Shown here: positions 48,946 to 63,000 of the stretch, piece after piece | How positions within the stretch are numbered: position 1 is the first letter of the stretch | Layout of the letters: each line of letters opens with the position of its first letter | Source: Lepisosteus oculatus | Taxonomy: Eukaryota > Chordata > Actinopteri > Semionotiformes > Lepisosteidae | DNA: 64,000 nt | Assembly: GCF_040954835.1 (NCBI RefSeq) | Contig: NC_090716.1 | Location: 9,006,775-9,070,774, forward strand | Direction: 5' to 3' | Made by a program: the position numbers and the translations under genes | Notes under the pieces: generated by a model | What the model was told of the DNA's origin: nothing | Seen by the model: the letters and a program-made list of their open reading frames with translations, nothing else | Database searches by the model: none

Positions 48946-51244
48946 TGGACTCTTAATATTCTGAAGGAAAAATGACATGCTGCCTCTACAAGTTAAAAGG
49001 CACTCGATTAACCTAGATCACTGACCAAGAAACAAGGAGGATGACAATTGATGAAATGTCTGAATGACTGATTAGTCTGCCACATTGAATAATTTAGAAA
49101 TAACCCCTGACTCACAAACTTCAGAATACCTGCTTAACTGAGTGCATCTGTTCCAAGTTACAAAGAAAACTTAGAGCTATCCACTACAGAGAGCTTTGTT
49201 TATGAATAAATCAATTGTATTACCTTTGTTATTATTTAATTGTGAACATAAAGGAGTGTGGAATATTTAAATATGCGTGTGTTATGTATAGAAGGATTAT
49301 TTTGTGAATTAACAAAACTATCCAGTCATTACATTCACCTAGAGGTTATCTGTTACAGTAGATAAAATAAGGTAAATAGTTATGGTTTAATCAGAAACGT
49401 GTGGCATGTCATCTAATTTAAGGCATATTTAGTAAAAGTTAACTAATAAGAGTTCACTGTTTTTGTAACATTCATATTTTCATACACTGCATGTACTGTA
49501 TATGGAGTTTTCTGCTGCAAAGGTTCTGGCAATGAGTTTTGGTATTCCAGGTACCAAGGGGAATATTTAATTGAGAACGATTGAGTATAACACTTACATA
49601 TGAAGAATTATGCTGAGGTATAATGAAACTATGAATTACTTTGTATTAGCCTGTCAAAGGTTAATTTTTCCTTCATTCAGTATCATATTTAACTATTTGG
49701 TAAATGACAAAATGGTGTTGACTCACTTAATGCTTGGTTGTTTTTTTCTGACTTCAAAAGAAAGAAAGCACTGTATAATTAACAAGCATTAATTATATTT
49801 AAGTCTCTGAACATGGTAATTACATAAAGACAGCTTTTCTCATGATTTATTTTTTGCTTCCCACATCTGTAGATGAGAATGATCAGTACTGTAAGTCGGG
49901 TCAGAGAGCATGTATGCATTAAGTATTTTTCTCTATACTACTCAGGGACTGGCTTTACATCTAGAAATGGGCTTATCACCAGAGTGCCGTGCAACTGCTG
50001 TAAGAACACTGCTGGGTGATGAATTGGCTAATCTTGTGTTCCAAAGCTACTGTTGTTGAGGAAGGTAGGGAGGCAATAGTCTGAAAGGATACACTAATGT
50101 ACTGTACCTGAAGTTAGAATTACTGGCAAACGTGAGAAGCACATACTGTAGGTTTAATCAAAACAAGAACACACTCAGACTAAAAGAGCACGAGACAGGA
50201 TTAGAAGAAAATACTAAAACTCAAACTGGTTTCAAACACTTGAACATATTAAACCTGAGGATATTCAATATCTCTGGTTACCTGATTTCAGAGTTTAATC
50301 GTATTGTGCGCCATCCTTCAATATGTTGTGGCTTTTAAAAAATGTTAACTTCAAGACACAAAATACCATAGCTCATCCTGTATGTTTATTTTTAGATTTT
50401 TTTTGCACTTAATATCACTATGGCAACCCATCAGCCTCCCACTTGAAATGGGCAGCCCCAGTGCAGGTGTAGAATAACATCCCTTTCCTTGGCATGCACT
50501 GTTGTAAATCCTCTTCTGCTGCTATCATTCTGTGTGATAATATCCAGCCTATTGATTCCTGGGCCTTTTTTGAGGTCCACACTGTGAACAGTGCCTGAAA
50601 AAAAGCTGAAATTTCATTACAGCTTACACTTTCTGTCTCAACAATATCAGTTCTATCTTGCTTCTCCTAGGAGATAAGATTCTGGTTTCTTGGTCTTACA
50701 ATTGCTTTTTTAAGAAGAAAATAAAAAAATCTGTTTTAAAATACTTTAAGAATTACCAAAAGCAGCTGGCCAAGATAAAAAAAAGCCTGCAAGATGTCTT
50801 TTGTGCTTCACATCAGAGAACAGGCAAATGGTGTGTAAAATATGACATCTTGGAGGCTTATCCTACTGGGCACATCAGCATGAAGCAAAAGAAATTTCAC
50901 TGTTTCCAAGGCTCTGTCTTTACAAATTCAATCATTTGTGTCTTGTCTGACAGGACATGTTGGAGCAATTCGCAAAGATGTGCATTTTTTCCATGTTGCA
51001 AGCCACACATTTCTTCAAAAGTGAAAAAAAAAATGCACACCCCCAAAAAATGCTAGTTTAATAACAAGAATTAAACTACCCCTAGATTTCCAAATGTTAA
51101 AATTAAATATTCTTATGTTTTGGTAAAAGCATTTTTAATTAGGGAATTAAGTACCGATGATGTTAATAGGGAAATGCTTTGAAAATGGCTCCTGTAATGT
51201 TCACTGCAAGTGGCCAACTGTGCTGTATTTCACAATCAATTACT

Positions 51245-51640
51245 TGACTATGTGATTGATTAATTATATTTGTATAGCACACTTCATTTCAAAGGATCCC
51301 AAAGTACTTCACATATAGAAGGGGACCCACTTCATCCCCTACAGAAGTGTAGTCATTACCTGAGCCACTAATGTGACTGCAGCTCCATTATCAGATCAAG
51401 TGAAATGAACAATTGCTTCACCAGTTGAATTAAGGGGAACCTATGGGGAGACTAAATTGTTTAAACCCATTGTTTAATTATAGGGCATCAGAGTGAACAC
51501 CCCTACTCTTATGAACAGTGAATGAGGTCTTTAATAACAGGTAGTCAGGTTCTTGGTCCTGGGTCACCATATTTGGACATTTAATTAGAAATTTGGGTCC
51601 AGGGGGAACAGTGCCGCTTACTGCTTCTCTAACACAGTGA
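51245..51640 (-). mobile_element. 5S-derived SINE, body and tail only
   Basis: The tail-side blocks ttgtatagcacacttcattt and caaagtacttcacat match tatagcgcttttctgg and caaagcgctttacag of the 18250-18818 copy. They are followed by aacacccctactcttatgaa and ggtctttaataacaggtagt, shared with the copy near 44.2 kb. The 5S-like head is lost or too diverged to see. Confidence 0.5.
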
Positions 51641-52119
51641 CAAATAATTCTCAGAGCCGTGGAAATGAAAACCTAAAGCCTCATCAAAGGATGTATATTG
51701 TGGTCACAAAAGGGAGGACAAGAGCAAGAATAGTGGTAGCAAATATAGGTCATTTTACCAATATATATTTGAATTTTTACATTTCAGCAACTGGTTCAGC
51801 AATAGCAATTGCTGATCATATTAAAAGACAGACAGAAAACAGGATTCAGGTGAGGCTTGTGGAAGCTGGATCATTGAAAGGTTTTACATGAAGTGGATCT
51901 CCAGCTGGTTCAGGATGAGATTCCAGTGGTATGACTTTCTGAATATCTCCTGGAGCCAGACAGTATAGGGTAAGGGAACATGGACGCCTGGTACGCACCT
52001 TTTGTGGTTACTTTACACTCTGCTTCTTTCTGGAGCAGAGCTGCCTCAAACAAGCGCTCTGCAGGATAAAATGCATTTGTTCATTTGAAGATACATAGAA
52101 CGTTGCTCAACAAGTAAAA

Positions 52120-52400
52120 GTGCTCAAACAGAGTATGGTATGAGTGCTGCAGCCTATACATCACAGGCTTGATCTTCAGCTATGCCAAGTGTAGACAGGA
52201 TTTCCCATGATTTCCCACTGGAAATGCGTAATTGGCCCATTGCAGCAAGAGTTGTGTGAGTCTGGGTTACCGAGGGTACCCCCCTGCTGACCCCTGGGAC
52301 TAGTTGCTTGTGAGCTTGTAGAGCTGTCATTGAAAATCACATTGCTTCTTCAGTCATTGTTAACTCTCCAATAAGGATCCCTCGGTGTTGAGTGACAACT
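52120..52400. repeat. Possible SINE-like repeat
   Basis: A GC-richer segment (gtgagtctgggttaccgagg onward) shares a loose pattern with the segment at 56705-57110, including tctgggtyac and cccctggg/cccctgga blocks. It is probably an old tRNA-headed repeat. Boundaries and family are uncertain. Confidence 0.25.
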
Positions 52401-55400
52401 GACAGGAGGCTGTGTCTGAGGATGTGTGCACAGGTCATCCTTCTTAACTTAATAAATTCTAAACACCAAAACTATAAGTTAAAAGGAAATTATAAAATCA
52501 AGACTGTAGTGCTGTAAATCCAATTACAGACACGTCTGCTTGTCCAGGCAGTCCTACTATAATGTATAAGTACCCGAGGGCAATGACAGCTCAGTGCAAC
52601 AAAATTAGTCTAGTACTGTCACAGGGACTCACCAATCACGCAGACTACAACTACCAAAGTTCACCAACTTTTACTGATTGATCTTTTCCAGAGGATGGAG
52701 ACATAATTATACCTATTGCAAGGTAAGCACAGAAAGAGTATGACCTCAATGTGTCACAAGTGCTTCTTGAAAGGAGAAATAGGCATCAGTTTCAATATGA
52801 TTTGAAGTGTAGTTATTTCTTGAAAGTCAGCTGTATATGAAGCCTATAGGTAACAATTTGTCAACAAGCCAAAGACATCTTTAGGTGATTAAGCAGTTGG
52901 AGTCCTCATATAACCTTGGTGCTGTTGACTTCCTCTGCAGGTGAAAGTAGTCCTCTCCTTGATTATTTGTTCTGTTTGACTACTTGTCATAAAAGATGAC
53001 CAATAGCGACAGTAGATGTTTTCCCTGTCAGACTCGATGCTGACTCAATGAGGTGTGTCACATACAGCATGATCTGGAGGGGGGTTTAAAGGTTCATGCT
53101 TTTGAACCTGGGTTCCTGAATTTTGTTAACTAGTGGGGTAGAATGCTGCTATTTAATCACTCAATAACTACCAACTGTAGTATTTTTAACAAGGATTCAT
53201 AGAAATATTAATTCCAGTGCTGTTGTATTGTAATGATGCCAGATGTTAATGAAACCTTTTCCTGAGGTAATTCTTGAGTCTACAAAATGTTGATGAAAGT
53301 GCATTGGAAATATTAATTAATTCACATAGCCTCAAAATTTCTGTTGTGCTGTAGCTCACTCTGTCTTGTGCTTTGTCTCATTTAGTGCTGTATGTGTCAT
53401 GTGCACATTGTATTGGAATCTCCTGCCCAATGTATAATTGTAACTGTCGAATTCCTAAAGGGTGTTCGGCGTGCTATTTATACATCCTCATAAAACAAAA
53501 GAGTGGGGAATTTAGTAGTTCTTAGTGCCTGGACAGAAACCAGAATTTCATTCATCACTGAAGTGGCTGATGTGATTTTTGTCATTTATCAATATCGCTA
53601 GTGGCTCATCCTTGAGGGTCTTTTGGGAGCTGTAGAAAGTTTAAAACCTGAGGGACAGTGCAAATGTCAGAAGAATTTTTAAATAAATTGTTTTATGTGA
53701 AACATAATAGAGGGGAAGCAGAATGATCAGCTAACAACTAATTACCAGAATGTCATTGATGGCAATTATCTCAAGATCACATTGTAATGCTGACACGAAC
53801 TGTGACCCACTGGCCTTCTGAAAAATGAGATTAATTCAGAGCGATATTCCTTGCCTTCACCCACATCCATTGCTCCAGCATATTTTTTCAGAATTCCATT
53901 GAATTAATTTTCTTTTTGGTGATGGCCAAGATAATTAGGCTATTTTTAGAGAATAATTAATAATGCTGACTAAAAAAGCAAGGCTCAAAAGCTTTAGCTG
54001 TTCCAGACTTGGACTGAGAGGACAATGCTGGGTTTGTTTTGCTGTGCAGGAGTGAGCAATCAAGACAGCAGACTTGTTTAAGGAATCAAGCTGCCGTGAC
54101 TTGGGGAAGCCAAGAGCACTGCTTTGTAGTGTCCTTCTATTTACTTAACAGACTTAAGAGCTTCTAACATTTGCTGAGCAAGGAGAGCAACATTATGCGC
54201 TTAACAGTTGTTATTTTCTGGTAGTTCTGGAATCCGAATGCACAGTTGTGAATGTTTTCTCCTCATGTTCAGCTTTGCTAATCAGGCTTAAGGTGTAGAA
54301 CTTTTCGCATTAGCTAATAAAGTTTAGCCATATTGTCCAACGTGTTCTTAAAGGTTGAAACACAGAGTTTTTAAACTGGATCACTGGAGTAACTGGCATT
54401 CATGAAAGATTTGCATTTGAACATTTCATCTATGCTCAGGTGAGTCCAACTGATGGCCCATGACACTGTTTGTCTGTTTTAACACATTGTATGTCCACGA
54501 GACTTCACTAAAGGACTTAGATCACTGTAGGTTTACTGCCTTGAACTCCCATAGCTTAAGAGTTGCTCATCCCCTAGACTCAACCCTGTACCTTTAAATG
54601 TGTTAGAAAAACTTGAGCTGCAGATTTGTTAGGAGGCTTCACATTTTTTACATATTTATTATTTTGTTCCTCAGTGGTCTGATAAAAACTATCCTGACCT
54701 TGGAATCTGTTTGGATTTGCTGTGTTTGACATCTTCAAACCTAATTACTGTTCGTTGTGCATTAAAGGTTTCTCTTTGGAGATCTGAGCAGAATTCTGTT
54801 TTTATACTTCAATAGAGTGTGATTTGCACATCAAAGCCACCAGAGATGCTTACAGTCTTGGTTCCTGTTTCATTAAATAATAAAAAAAAATTAGATAAAA
54901 AACTGAAAGAATATTTTACTGTAACTCCAGGCGATTCTTTATACCACTAGAATGGTGGGCTGTGCTCTGGATGATGCAGGCCTTTTTGAAACATTTCCCA
55001 GTGGATTCACAGGTTGCTGTGATAAGAAGGATCTGCTGGCGTTGGTGACGTGCACAGTTACTCCTGTCTGTGACGGGGATTAAGCATTAGGCATGTGACA
55101 CATAACATCCCATTCTTCATGGTTTTCATAATGGAAGTGTGCTGGCATTCTTATTGCCAAAGCAGCTTCAATGTAAGACTAAGGCGTGGGGCTCCTTCAG
55201 TTTTGTGCTGCCTGTGTATCATGCAGTTCTGCTCTGCCCCTGCTGGGATGTGATCACTGCTGCTTGCAGGTGTCGGGATTTGATCACAGTGGCTCGGACA
55301 CCACTGTGCCAATAGTCTGGCTTTTTTGCCTGGGTGACTGGTCACTTTTGTAGCATTCTTACTGCACTGAGTCTTGTCCCAGTTGTTTAAAAAACGTTTT

Positions 55401-56704
55401 TTTTTTAAAATGAAAATGAATTTCTCTGCTATTCTGATAAAAAACATAACCTCTACTTCACATAACTATTGTTTACCTTGTCTCTAAGTCATAAACCTTC
55501 TATAGGCGTGCCTGAGCTGTTAATTACTAGACCTCAAAATATAATGCATGGAATCAAACAGTCAAGACACCCAGGACATCTGGTGAGACAAAGAATTGTT
55601 TGAAATAAATGGAAACTTTGAAACTATACCTGTATTTTGGATCTGGATGCAGCAAGCATTTAAGATGTTGCTTTGTCTGTAATTGACTATAATTTATATA
55701 TAATGTAATCGTATATTATGTAAATGCTAATTGTTATGCAGTTTTGCGATTATGTTTTCATTGAGTGTGGTAATACTGATATTTGGTTAAATTACTGCCA
55801 AAAGGGATGAAAATGTTTTAAAAAAATAATCACATTCACTAAACTCTGTGCCATAACTTATGTGCCTGTGCAATTTACAGGATCTATATTTCAGAACCGT
55901 ATCCCTGCTTACCATTTCATGAGATACAGTTTGTCCCATATGTCGTTCTATATTTCAACGCTGTAGTGTGGAGGTCACAGCACTTGCAAGACCCTTAAAT
56001 GCTCATTTTGCAATCAAGAAGATTGACTTTGAAAAGACACTTGGCTTTGTTTGTTTCCCATCTAACAATACTTTCCGGATTATTATTTTAATGTGTATTT
56101 ATGTTACAAATTCCTCCCGGAGTCATTATTGGTTTAACTGTACTGGGTATAAACAGTAGTATTGCAGCCTTTAGAAGGAAGCAAACATTATCTTTTTAAC
56201 CAGCTTATTTAGTCTCCTTCATGTTATTTCCTGCTTGTTGGCAGATAAATTGCTTTGCAAAACACCGTAGACACCGACCATTCATTATTTAGAGGTGTGT
56301 GCCTGATAAATAGGATCGTGAACATATGTTATAAAAATAGAGCAGAATGTGGGGAAACAGGTGGGTATGCTGAAAAGAAGTTTCTTGTACTTCCTTTCAC
56401 AGTATTACTGAATGGTAAAACCAAAATCCTGCATACTACAGAAGAGATGTGAAAACAAGAAAGAAAACAATTCTGCCTTAACGTGAAAGAACAGCAAATG
56501 AGGAGGCTGTATATCTTTATATATGGCCTGCTCTGTACATATGTAGAAAACAAAACCATCTGCCTCAAATACATTAATAAATGAAAGGAGCCCCAGCAGG
56601 TTATTCCTTGTTTGGATTCTCTTTGTACATGTGACAGATTTTGCTTCAATACTTTCATCGACTGAAGATCATCCATTTTGATACACAGCAAAGTAGTGAG
56701 ACAT

Positions 56705-57110
56705 GGGGCGCCAGAGTTTGCTAAACTGGTAAAGGCAGATGCTCAAAACGTGGATTGTGCTCGATTGTTCCATACGCTGCCAGTGTGAGTCTGGGTCACG
56801 CCACTTGCTGAAAGTGCCAGGGATTCCCGAAGGGGCAGGTGCCCACATGGCAGACTGTAGCCAGGGTAGAGTGGGTGTGAGTCAGCCAGGGAATGCTTGA
56901 CTTTCAGCAAAACTGCAACCCCTGGAGCAGGCTGGACACCTGCAGGCCAGCCGCAACATCAGTGAGAGGTGTGCTGCTCTTCCAGCCAGTGTGGCCTCAC
57001 CTGTGGAGCGTGCAAGCAGGTGGGCATGTTGGGGAAGCATGTCTGCATTCTCCCTTGGCAGACCAGGAGCTGTAGCTGCAAGTGGTCTTAGAAAACCGAC
57101 GATTCCAATC
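56705..57110. repeat. Possible SINE-like repeat, GC-rich
   Basis: This GC-rich island in AT-rich intron sequence has a B-box-like tgtgagtctgggtcacgcc after a short A-box-like start. It loosely resembles 52120-52400. The open frame inside it (56893-57075) is judged not to be a gene. Confidence 0.3.
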
Positions 57111-59719
57111 TAAGTGGGCAGACACCGAAACATAATTGACAGTTTCATTTTGTTTTTAAATCAAGACTCTAGATGTGAGTTGGCTTGGTTACAGCTCTCC
57201 AGCTTAACATCCTCATTTGAATCCTTTGAAATTCTGTTCCAGTACATGAATAAAGGCGGCCTGGTGCAACAACAACAAAAAAAAGACAGAGATTCAACTC
57301 ATTTTGGAGGTGTTGTACAGATGTCATATGAGGTAGAGAATCGTGACAGTAATAAGGGAAGATTAATACAGGCACTGCCAAGACCTGTGCTGCTTCATCT
57401 TTTTTTTCCTGTCCAGTGTTAGGAGGGCACTCAGGCGTGCAGTCAGTGTATGGTACCTGCCTCTGCTTTCAAGGTTGTCTCATAAGAACAGATGTCAACC
57501 TTGTGATTTTGTTTCCATGGACTTTGCAACAGGAGCCCTCCTTTTTCATGAACACTGTTCTTTTTATGGATGTGGCTTTCGGGGGTTGTACCACCTAAGT
57601 TTCCTCTTGTAGCGCTTTTGTCTGACAGTTTTGTTGGGCTTTTACTTTCCAAGGGTGGGAGTGGATCACTGAAGCTTTAAGCCTACATTTGCATTGTCCT
57701 TCATGCAGAATTTGCAAGGTGTGAAAAAAAGCATCGTAAAGGAATGTTGGATTTTGCTACAGAAATTGCAGACAATACCATGAAGAAGAATTAATGATAT
57801 TGTCTTCTTCATCTTTTTGGATATTATGTTTTCAAGCCTTTGAGCAGTAAGGTATACAGTATGTGTTGTTATGTCCTCTATATAAAAAGAATAAGCAAGA
57901 ACCTTGAAATAAAATAATTCTTGGGGAATGCTGAATCCATTTGTGTTAATTCTGCCAGCCTAGAAAGGTTTTCTGGAACAAAATCTCATAAGGACTTATT
58001 GAGGAGATGATTTAAGAAAAGAGGTAGCACACTGCACATACTGTATAACACAAACAGAGGGGAAGAGTTATGGTCAGGGATATTTTCCTAGTGTGGATTC
58101 TTGCTAGGCTGCTGCAACTGCATATTGAATCCTGAATTGCAGCCTCTGATTACCGTCCTCTTAGTGAAGTTATACAGGGACAGCAAAATTATGCTCGGCA
58201 CACACAATAAATCTGCCACTCTTTTAATAAACCAGCCTGTAGAAGAATAAAGGCTTTTTATTTATTTTGTTTTAGCTTGCATAGTGATTTACGGATCTGC
58301 TTTTCCAACATGCCAGCCACGATTATGCCTTTAATTATGCAGCCCACACGCAGCAGTGTAGGGCTCCTAGGATGTCAGACATACTGTCTGCGTTCACCTT
58401 GAGAGACTTGGTGTTTCACTTAATAGCTGAAGGCTGACGATAAAAGTCACAGGTCAGATCACGGGAAGCCAGAATCGGAAGGCTGGCTCCAGAATTGAAG
58501 TGTGTGTGTTAGATGCCTCATACTTTTGCCTGCAGATGTTAACGGAATTATTTTGCCTGCGTGTGAGTCAAGAAAGAAAGGAATGTTGTATTTAACTTAC
58601 CCACTGCAGTTGGCACACAAGTGATAATGCACCTGGGAATGCACAGGCTATTCACTGTAATTAATCGGAATGGAAAGTCCTTTTTGAGCCTTTTTGAGCT
58701 TGCTAAAGTTCGGAAGCATTGCAGCTCAATTACAGTACAGCAGAATGCTAGCAAGACTAATATGTATCAGGTGCTAATTTATTTGCTTGTATTCAAGACG
58801 TTTTTCTGTTTAAACTCATTCATACTGGACAAATATATTCTTTTAAAACTTTGTAAGGCTCATACTTTAAACGGTTTTGTGTTACTTGGAAAATGACCTT
58901 TTCCCTTTGCTTGTATTACTAGATACTTGGACCATGTGAACTTTTTCCATGATCCTGTCTGGATTTTTTTTGTGTTGCATCTCAAGTATAGCTCATTACT
59001 TTCTTTAGAAGTTGAATTAAGTCCTGACCTGCATTGTTAACAGCACCTGTATACGCATATACATTTTCTAGGCACTCTGGTGCTGAGAATTAGTGGGCAC
59101 TGATGGTGTCTTTTTCTCCCTGTGTGATGCATTTTGAAGAACATGTGGTCAGATTTCAAAAGCAGAAAGAGTTAGGCTTGATGGTAGGAAGTTTGGCGTG
59201 AAGGTAGTAAATATGTTAAATCCCCTTTAAACAGACATTAGGACTGGAAGGTTGGTGGTGTCTCCAGCACAGTCCAAAATAAAAAGGCTAGCCTGCCTTT
59301 TCAAATTGATAGTTTTAAAAATGGCATTGCAGAAAACAGAAAACAAAGACCTTGATTTTAAAGGTCTACAACATTGTTACCTTAAAAAGTCATTTCTAAT
59401 ATTACAAGCTTTCCTCTCATATAATATATAAATAGTAATATGGCTATTTTTATTCAAACCTAGTTGTTCAGGAGTATAGCGTAACATGTGTAGTGTAGCT
59501 GCAAAGAAGTGACACCGTCTGAAAAAAGATGTCCTAGATTTGCAAATATCTAGGAAATCAAAGGAAACCAAAGGCCCGGTCAGAGCATCGGTAAACTCCA
59601 AAACTACCGTAAACTTAAATAATGGCCATTCTCTGTATCCACTTCCTTTTGTCTTGCTTTCCTGCAGGCAGTGCCATTTCTGGAGAGGTCATTCTGTTCT
59701 TTTGCACACTTGACAGAGA

Positions 59720-60053
59720 GAAATCTATTACATAATTGCTTGGGTTGCAGCTGGGAAGGAGATAATTGTAAGGCTCCCAGACTCCAGCTCCCATCCACTC
59801 AAGAACTCCCTCGTCAGACAGGCAGGGGAGAAGGAGCCAGACAAGGCAGTGCAGTCTAGCTGTCGGTGTGCAGCAGGGGCTGTCAGATTAGGCGATCATG
59901 GCTTCATCCCAAGAGTCCGTGACCTTTGTGTCACAGTCGTAGCGGGCCTCTGGGGCAAATCTACAGTAAACGCTTCACTGAAACATTCACGGAAAATCTT
60001 ACCCCGGACATCTGAGCAAGCTCTCTGCTCCCATGAGCTATCATTTTGGAGAT
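59720..60053 (+). other. GC-richer segment ending in a strong splice donor
   Basis: The segment ends at GAGATG|GTGAGT (donor at about 60054) and is richer in GC than its surroundings. It could be an alternative first exon of galnt18 or an exon of a non-coding RNA. Its frame shows no family resemblance, and no matching downstream exon was found. Confidence 0.2.
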
Positions 60054-63000
60054 GGTGAGTGCATTTGTATGTATATTATTTGAAAACATTGGAGATGCTT
60101 GCCAGGACATACTGTAGTTTGATTTTGCTCCACTGTGGGAAAGTAAAAGGCTGTCTTTGTAATACCATTTACCTGGGATAGTGGCACCAACTTTAGAAGG
60201 TAGCATCAAAAGTACCATCAGAAAACTACTGTGCCTTCTAAACTGTGAAGAAATGAAAATGTCAATGTTACTTAGTCATGGAACACATTTCATTATAAAG
60301 CTACAAGACTTAGTGAGCACCAAGTACTTTTAAGACTTGTGAAGAAGTACCCATCAACAGGTTTTTCCATAAAAAGCATAATGATAGTAAAATGTGATTG
60401 TCTGGGACATGGGTTATTAAGAGTTCAGTAAGTTTAAGTAAAAAAAATGGTAGTGATGTATGAAAGACACGGCAATAAAGAGCACTTTTATGTCTCAACT
60501 TTTGAGGTTATGACAGAATTAAACTGCAGTTTTCAATTCATTAACGTCATCTTCTGAAAATTATTTAAACAAAAATCAATACATAACATCGAAAACATTA
60601 CTGTGTGACCCTTTTATTATAGCTTCCTCACACTGTCTAGATAAATAAAAAGTGAGTTAACACAACTCCTAGATCCACAGTATATATATTGTCTTTTCTA
60701 GTTCAGTGTGACCCATTTAATATGTAAATCTTTGGCTATGTTACTGTTCAACTCAGGCTCAATAGATTCTGTTTTTTGTGTGATGTTTATTCATCTTTAT
60801 TGTCCTTGTCCTCTGTGCTGAAAAAATATTCCCACTGCACAGATGTACCAATTTCAGGGCTTATGATCATAGTTAAGTTTTATGGCAATGGTGTTTTGAA
60901 GTTCTGATTTGGCTTGCTGAGCCCTTAAACGTCCAGCACAGAGCATGAAATATCAGGACATGATTAAAGATGATAACAAAAATCCCAGAGAACGGCTCTG
61001 CCATGTATACTAAGACTAAGAGAATTCCAGAATTGCTGAAGAAATCAGTGGAAATAATTATTCATTAAAAAAGCTCCGTTGTACAAATGTTATGCTACAG
61101 GAGCCAGAAGAGTACTTACTGAACAATATGGGGAGTTTGGTTGTTTCAGGAAATCATAATTAGAGCAAACAGTCCTGAATTCTTTAATTGAAAAGTTTGA
61201 TTAAGCTCAAATGCCATTATATCTTGTCCGCTGAATATAAGCTTTTTGCTATTGCTCTCTTGACCTAACTTCTAAAATTGGTCAAAACGTCTAGTGCACT
61301 TTATTATGACAGCATGGTGCCCAGCATGGCCACAGGCCAAACAGAACTATCCTAACAGCTACATTGCATCTGAGAGTAAAATTCCATTGAAATCAAATGA
61401 GACTTTTCTCTTCTGCTCTTTTCTTCTGAGATATTGCAAAAAAGCTGACATGGGAAATCTTTCCTGCAGTATTTAAAGTGGTTGGTTCTGCTGAGGGGGA
61501 AGCACCGATTTTCTCTCGTGTCAGAAACAGTTCATCAAGGTGTCTTATGGAAGTGAAGTAGAGGAAGCGTACTTGTCAGTACATCACCTGTGGCTGAGGA
61601 AACATCAGCCAAGAAAGAGCCATCACTTATCTCAAATGGCACCATGGCAGCTGCACGTCTAGAGGGGGTTGCAGACATGCAAATCCAGACCTTAGGTTAC
61701 TTCTAGCTTCCCAGTATTGGCACTGAAAAACAGTATGCAGAATGAGACACTCTGCCTGTCCTACACTTTCACTTAAAGAAACGTGTCAGGCACGGTCTTT
61801 CCTTGTGGTAATAAAAATGAGAAAATATACTTATTCACAAACCTATTAATTGTTTATCATCACAGCTATGATGCTGTTAAAATAATCTGTCTTACAGTTG
61901 AAAGGAGCAGTTTTTATCATAACTTATAATGTAATATACAGCTGGCGTTTGTGAAAAACCAGTTCTGATCCCTGGAGTGTACAGTACATATACTACTGTT
62001 ACTAGAAATTTACTGTAGTAAGCTACTGAAAACAATGACACAAATGGCGGGAAAAATGTGGATGTATGATAAACACAGTAAGATTACTGAATATACCGTG
62101 ACAGTTTTTTAGCTAAATGTAGAACTGATATACTGTAAAGTGATAGCATTTGGGATTTCTGGTGTTGGCTTTTCTGCTTTAAACACATGCTTAAATTAGT
62201 AGAGAAGACCTGGATAAGGGTCCACAACCTTGTGGAATGTGTTGAATGTCACACCTAACGCCGTACTTCGGAGCCTTTGCCATTTTTTTGTTTATGTGCT
62301 GTATGTCTCATTTGTCTCATATAGCTTCTCAAGATGTCTTGTTTGAAAGGAATAAAGACATTGTCAGTTTTCGTCCCCAAGTGAACCTTGTGTGTCAAGG
62401 AATGGCGAGTTGCTTTTTGTCAGCTGGAGGACGGGGGTGGGGGGCAGGATCTCTCTCCTGTCGGCAACAGTCCAAAAGGCAGAAAAAGAGAAACAATGTC
62501 AGCTCCAAATGACTCTGGTTGAGTGAAACTTCAGCAGAGAAAGAGGTTGTTTCAATGCCCTTACCCTGCCTGAACCTTCCTAGTGATGGACTGCTGTATT
62601 GTGTACTGCACTGTATTGTTTTGTTCATTTAAGGATGATCTAGGTCTGGCTGAGGTGTACCAATGGAAATTAACAAACCTAATTAAACTCAACTTTTTTC
62701 TTCCAATATTCAGCAATTCTAAATTTGTATTGTTAGCAATGCTGTCTTTTTAGTGGAAGATACTCAGGCATAAAATTGTGGTAATAGCATTTTTGGGAGT
62801 ATCATTTCTTAGTTTTATCTTTTGTTTGCTGTCGTTCATAAAACAGAGGGGAGTTGTATTCCAGCTGCTTTTTTAATGTCAAGGTATAAGCATTACTGCA
62901 CTGATCCTCAGAAGGCTTCCTGCCAAACTTGCAAACCCGGCTGGATCTTGCCCTGACTCACCAGGTACTGTACACTGAGATGGTCTTCTACCAGGTGAGG

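Noticed and set aside
51637-51891. 84-codon plus-strand frame with a plausible composition
   Set aside because: It starts at the edge of a SINE remnant, lacks splice signals at sensible places and matches no family known to me.
56893-57075. 60-codon frame in a GC-rich segment
   Set aside because: It sits in a SINE-like repeat; there is no splice context or family match.
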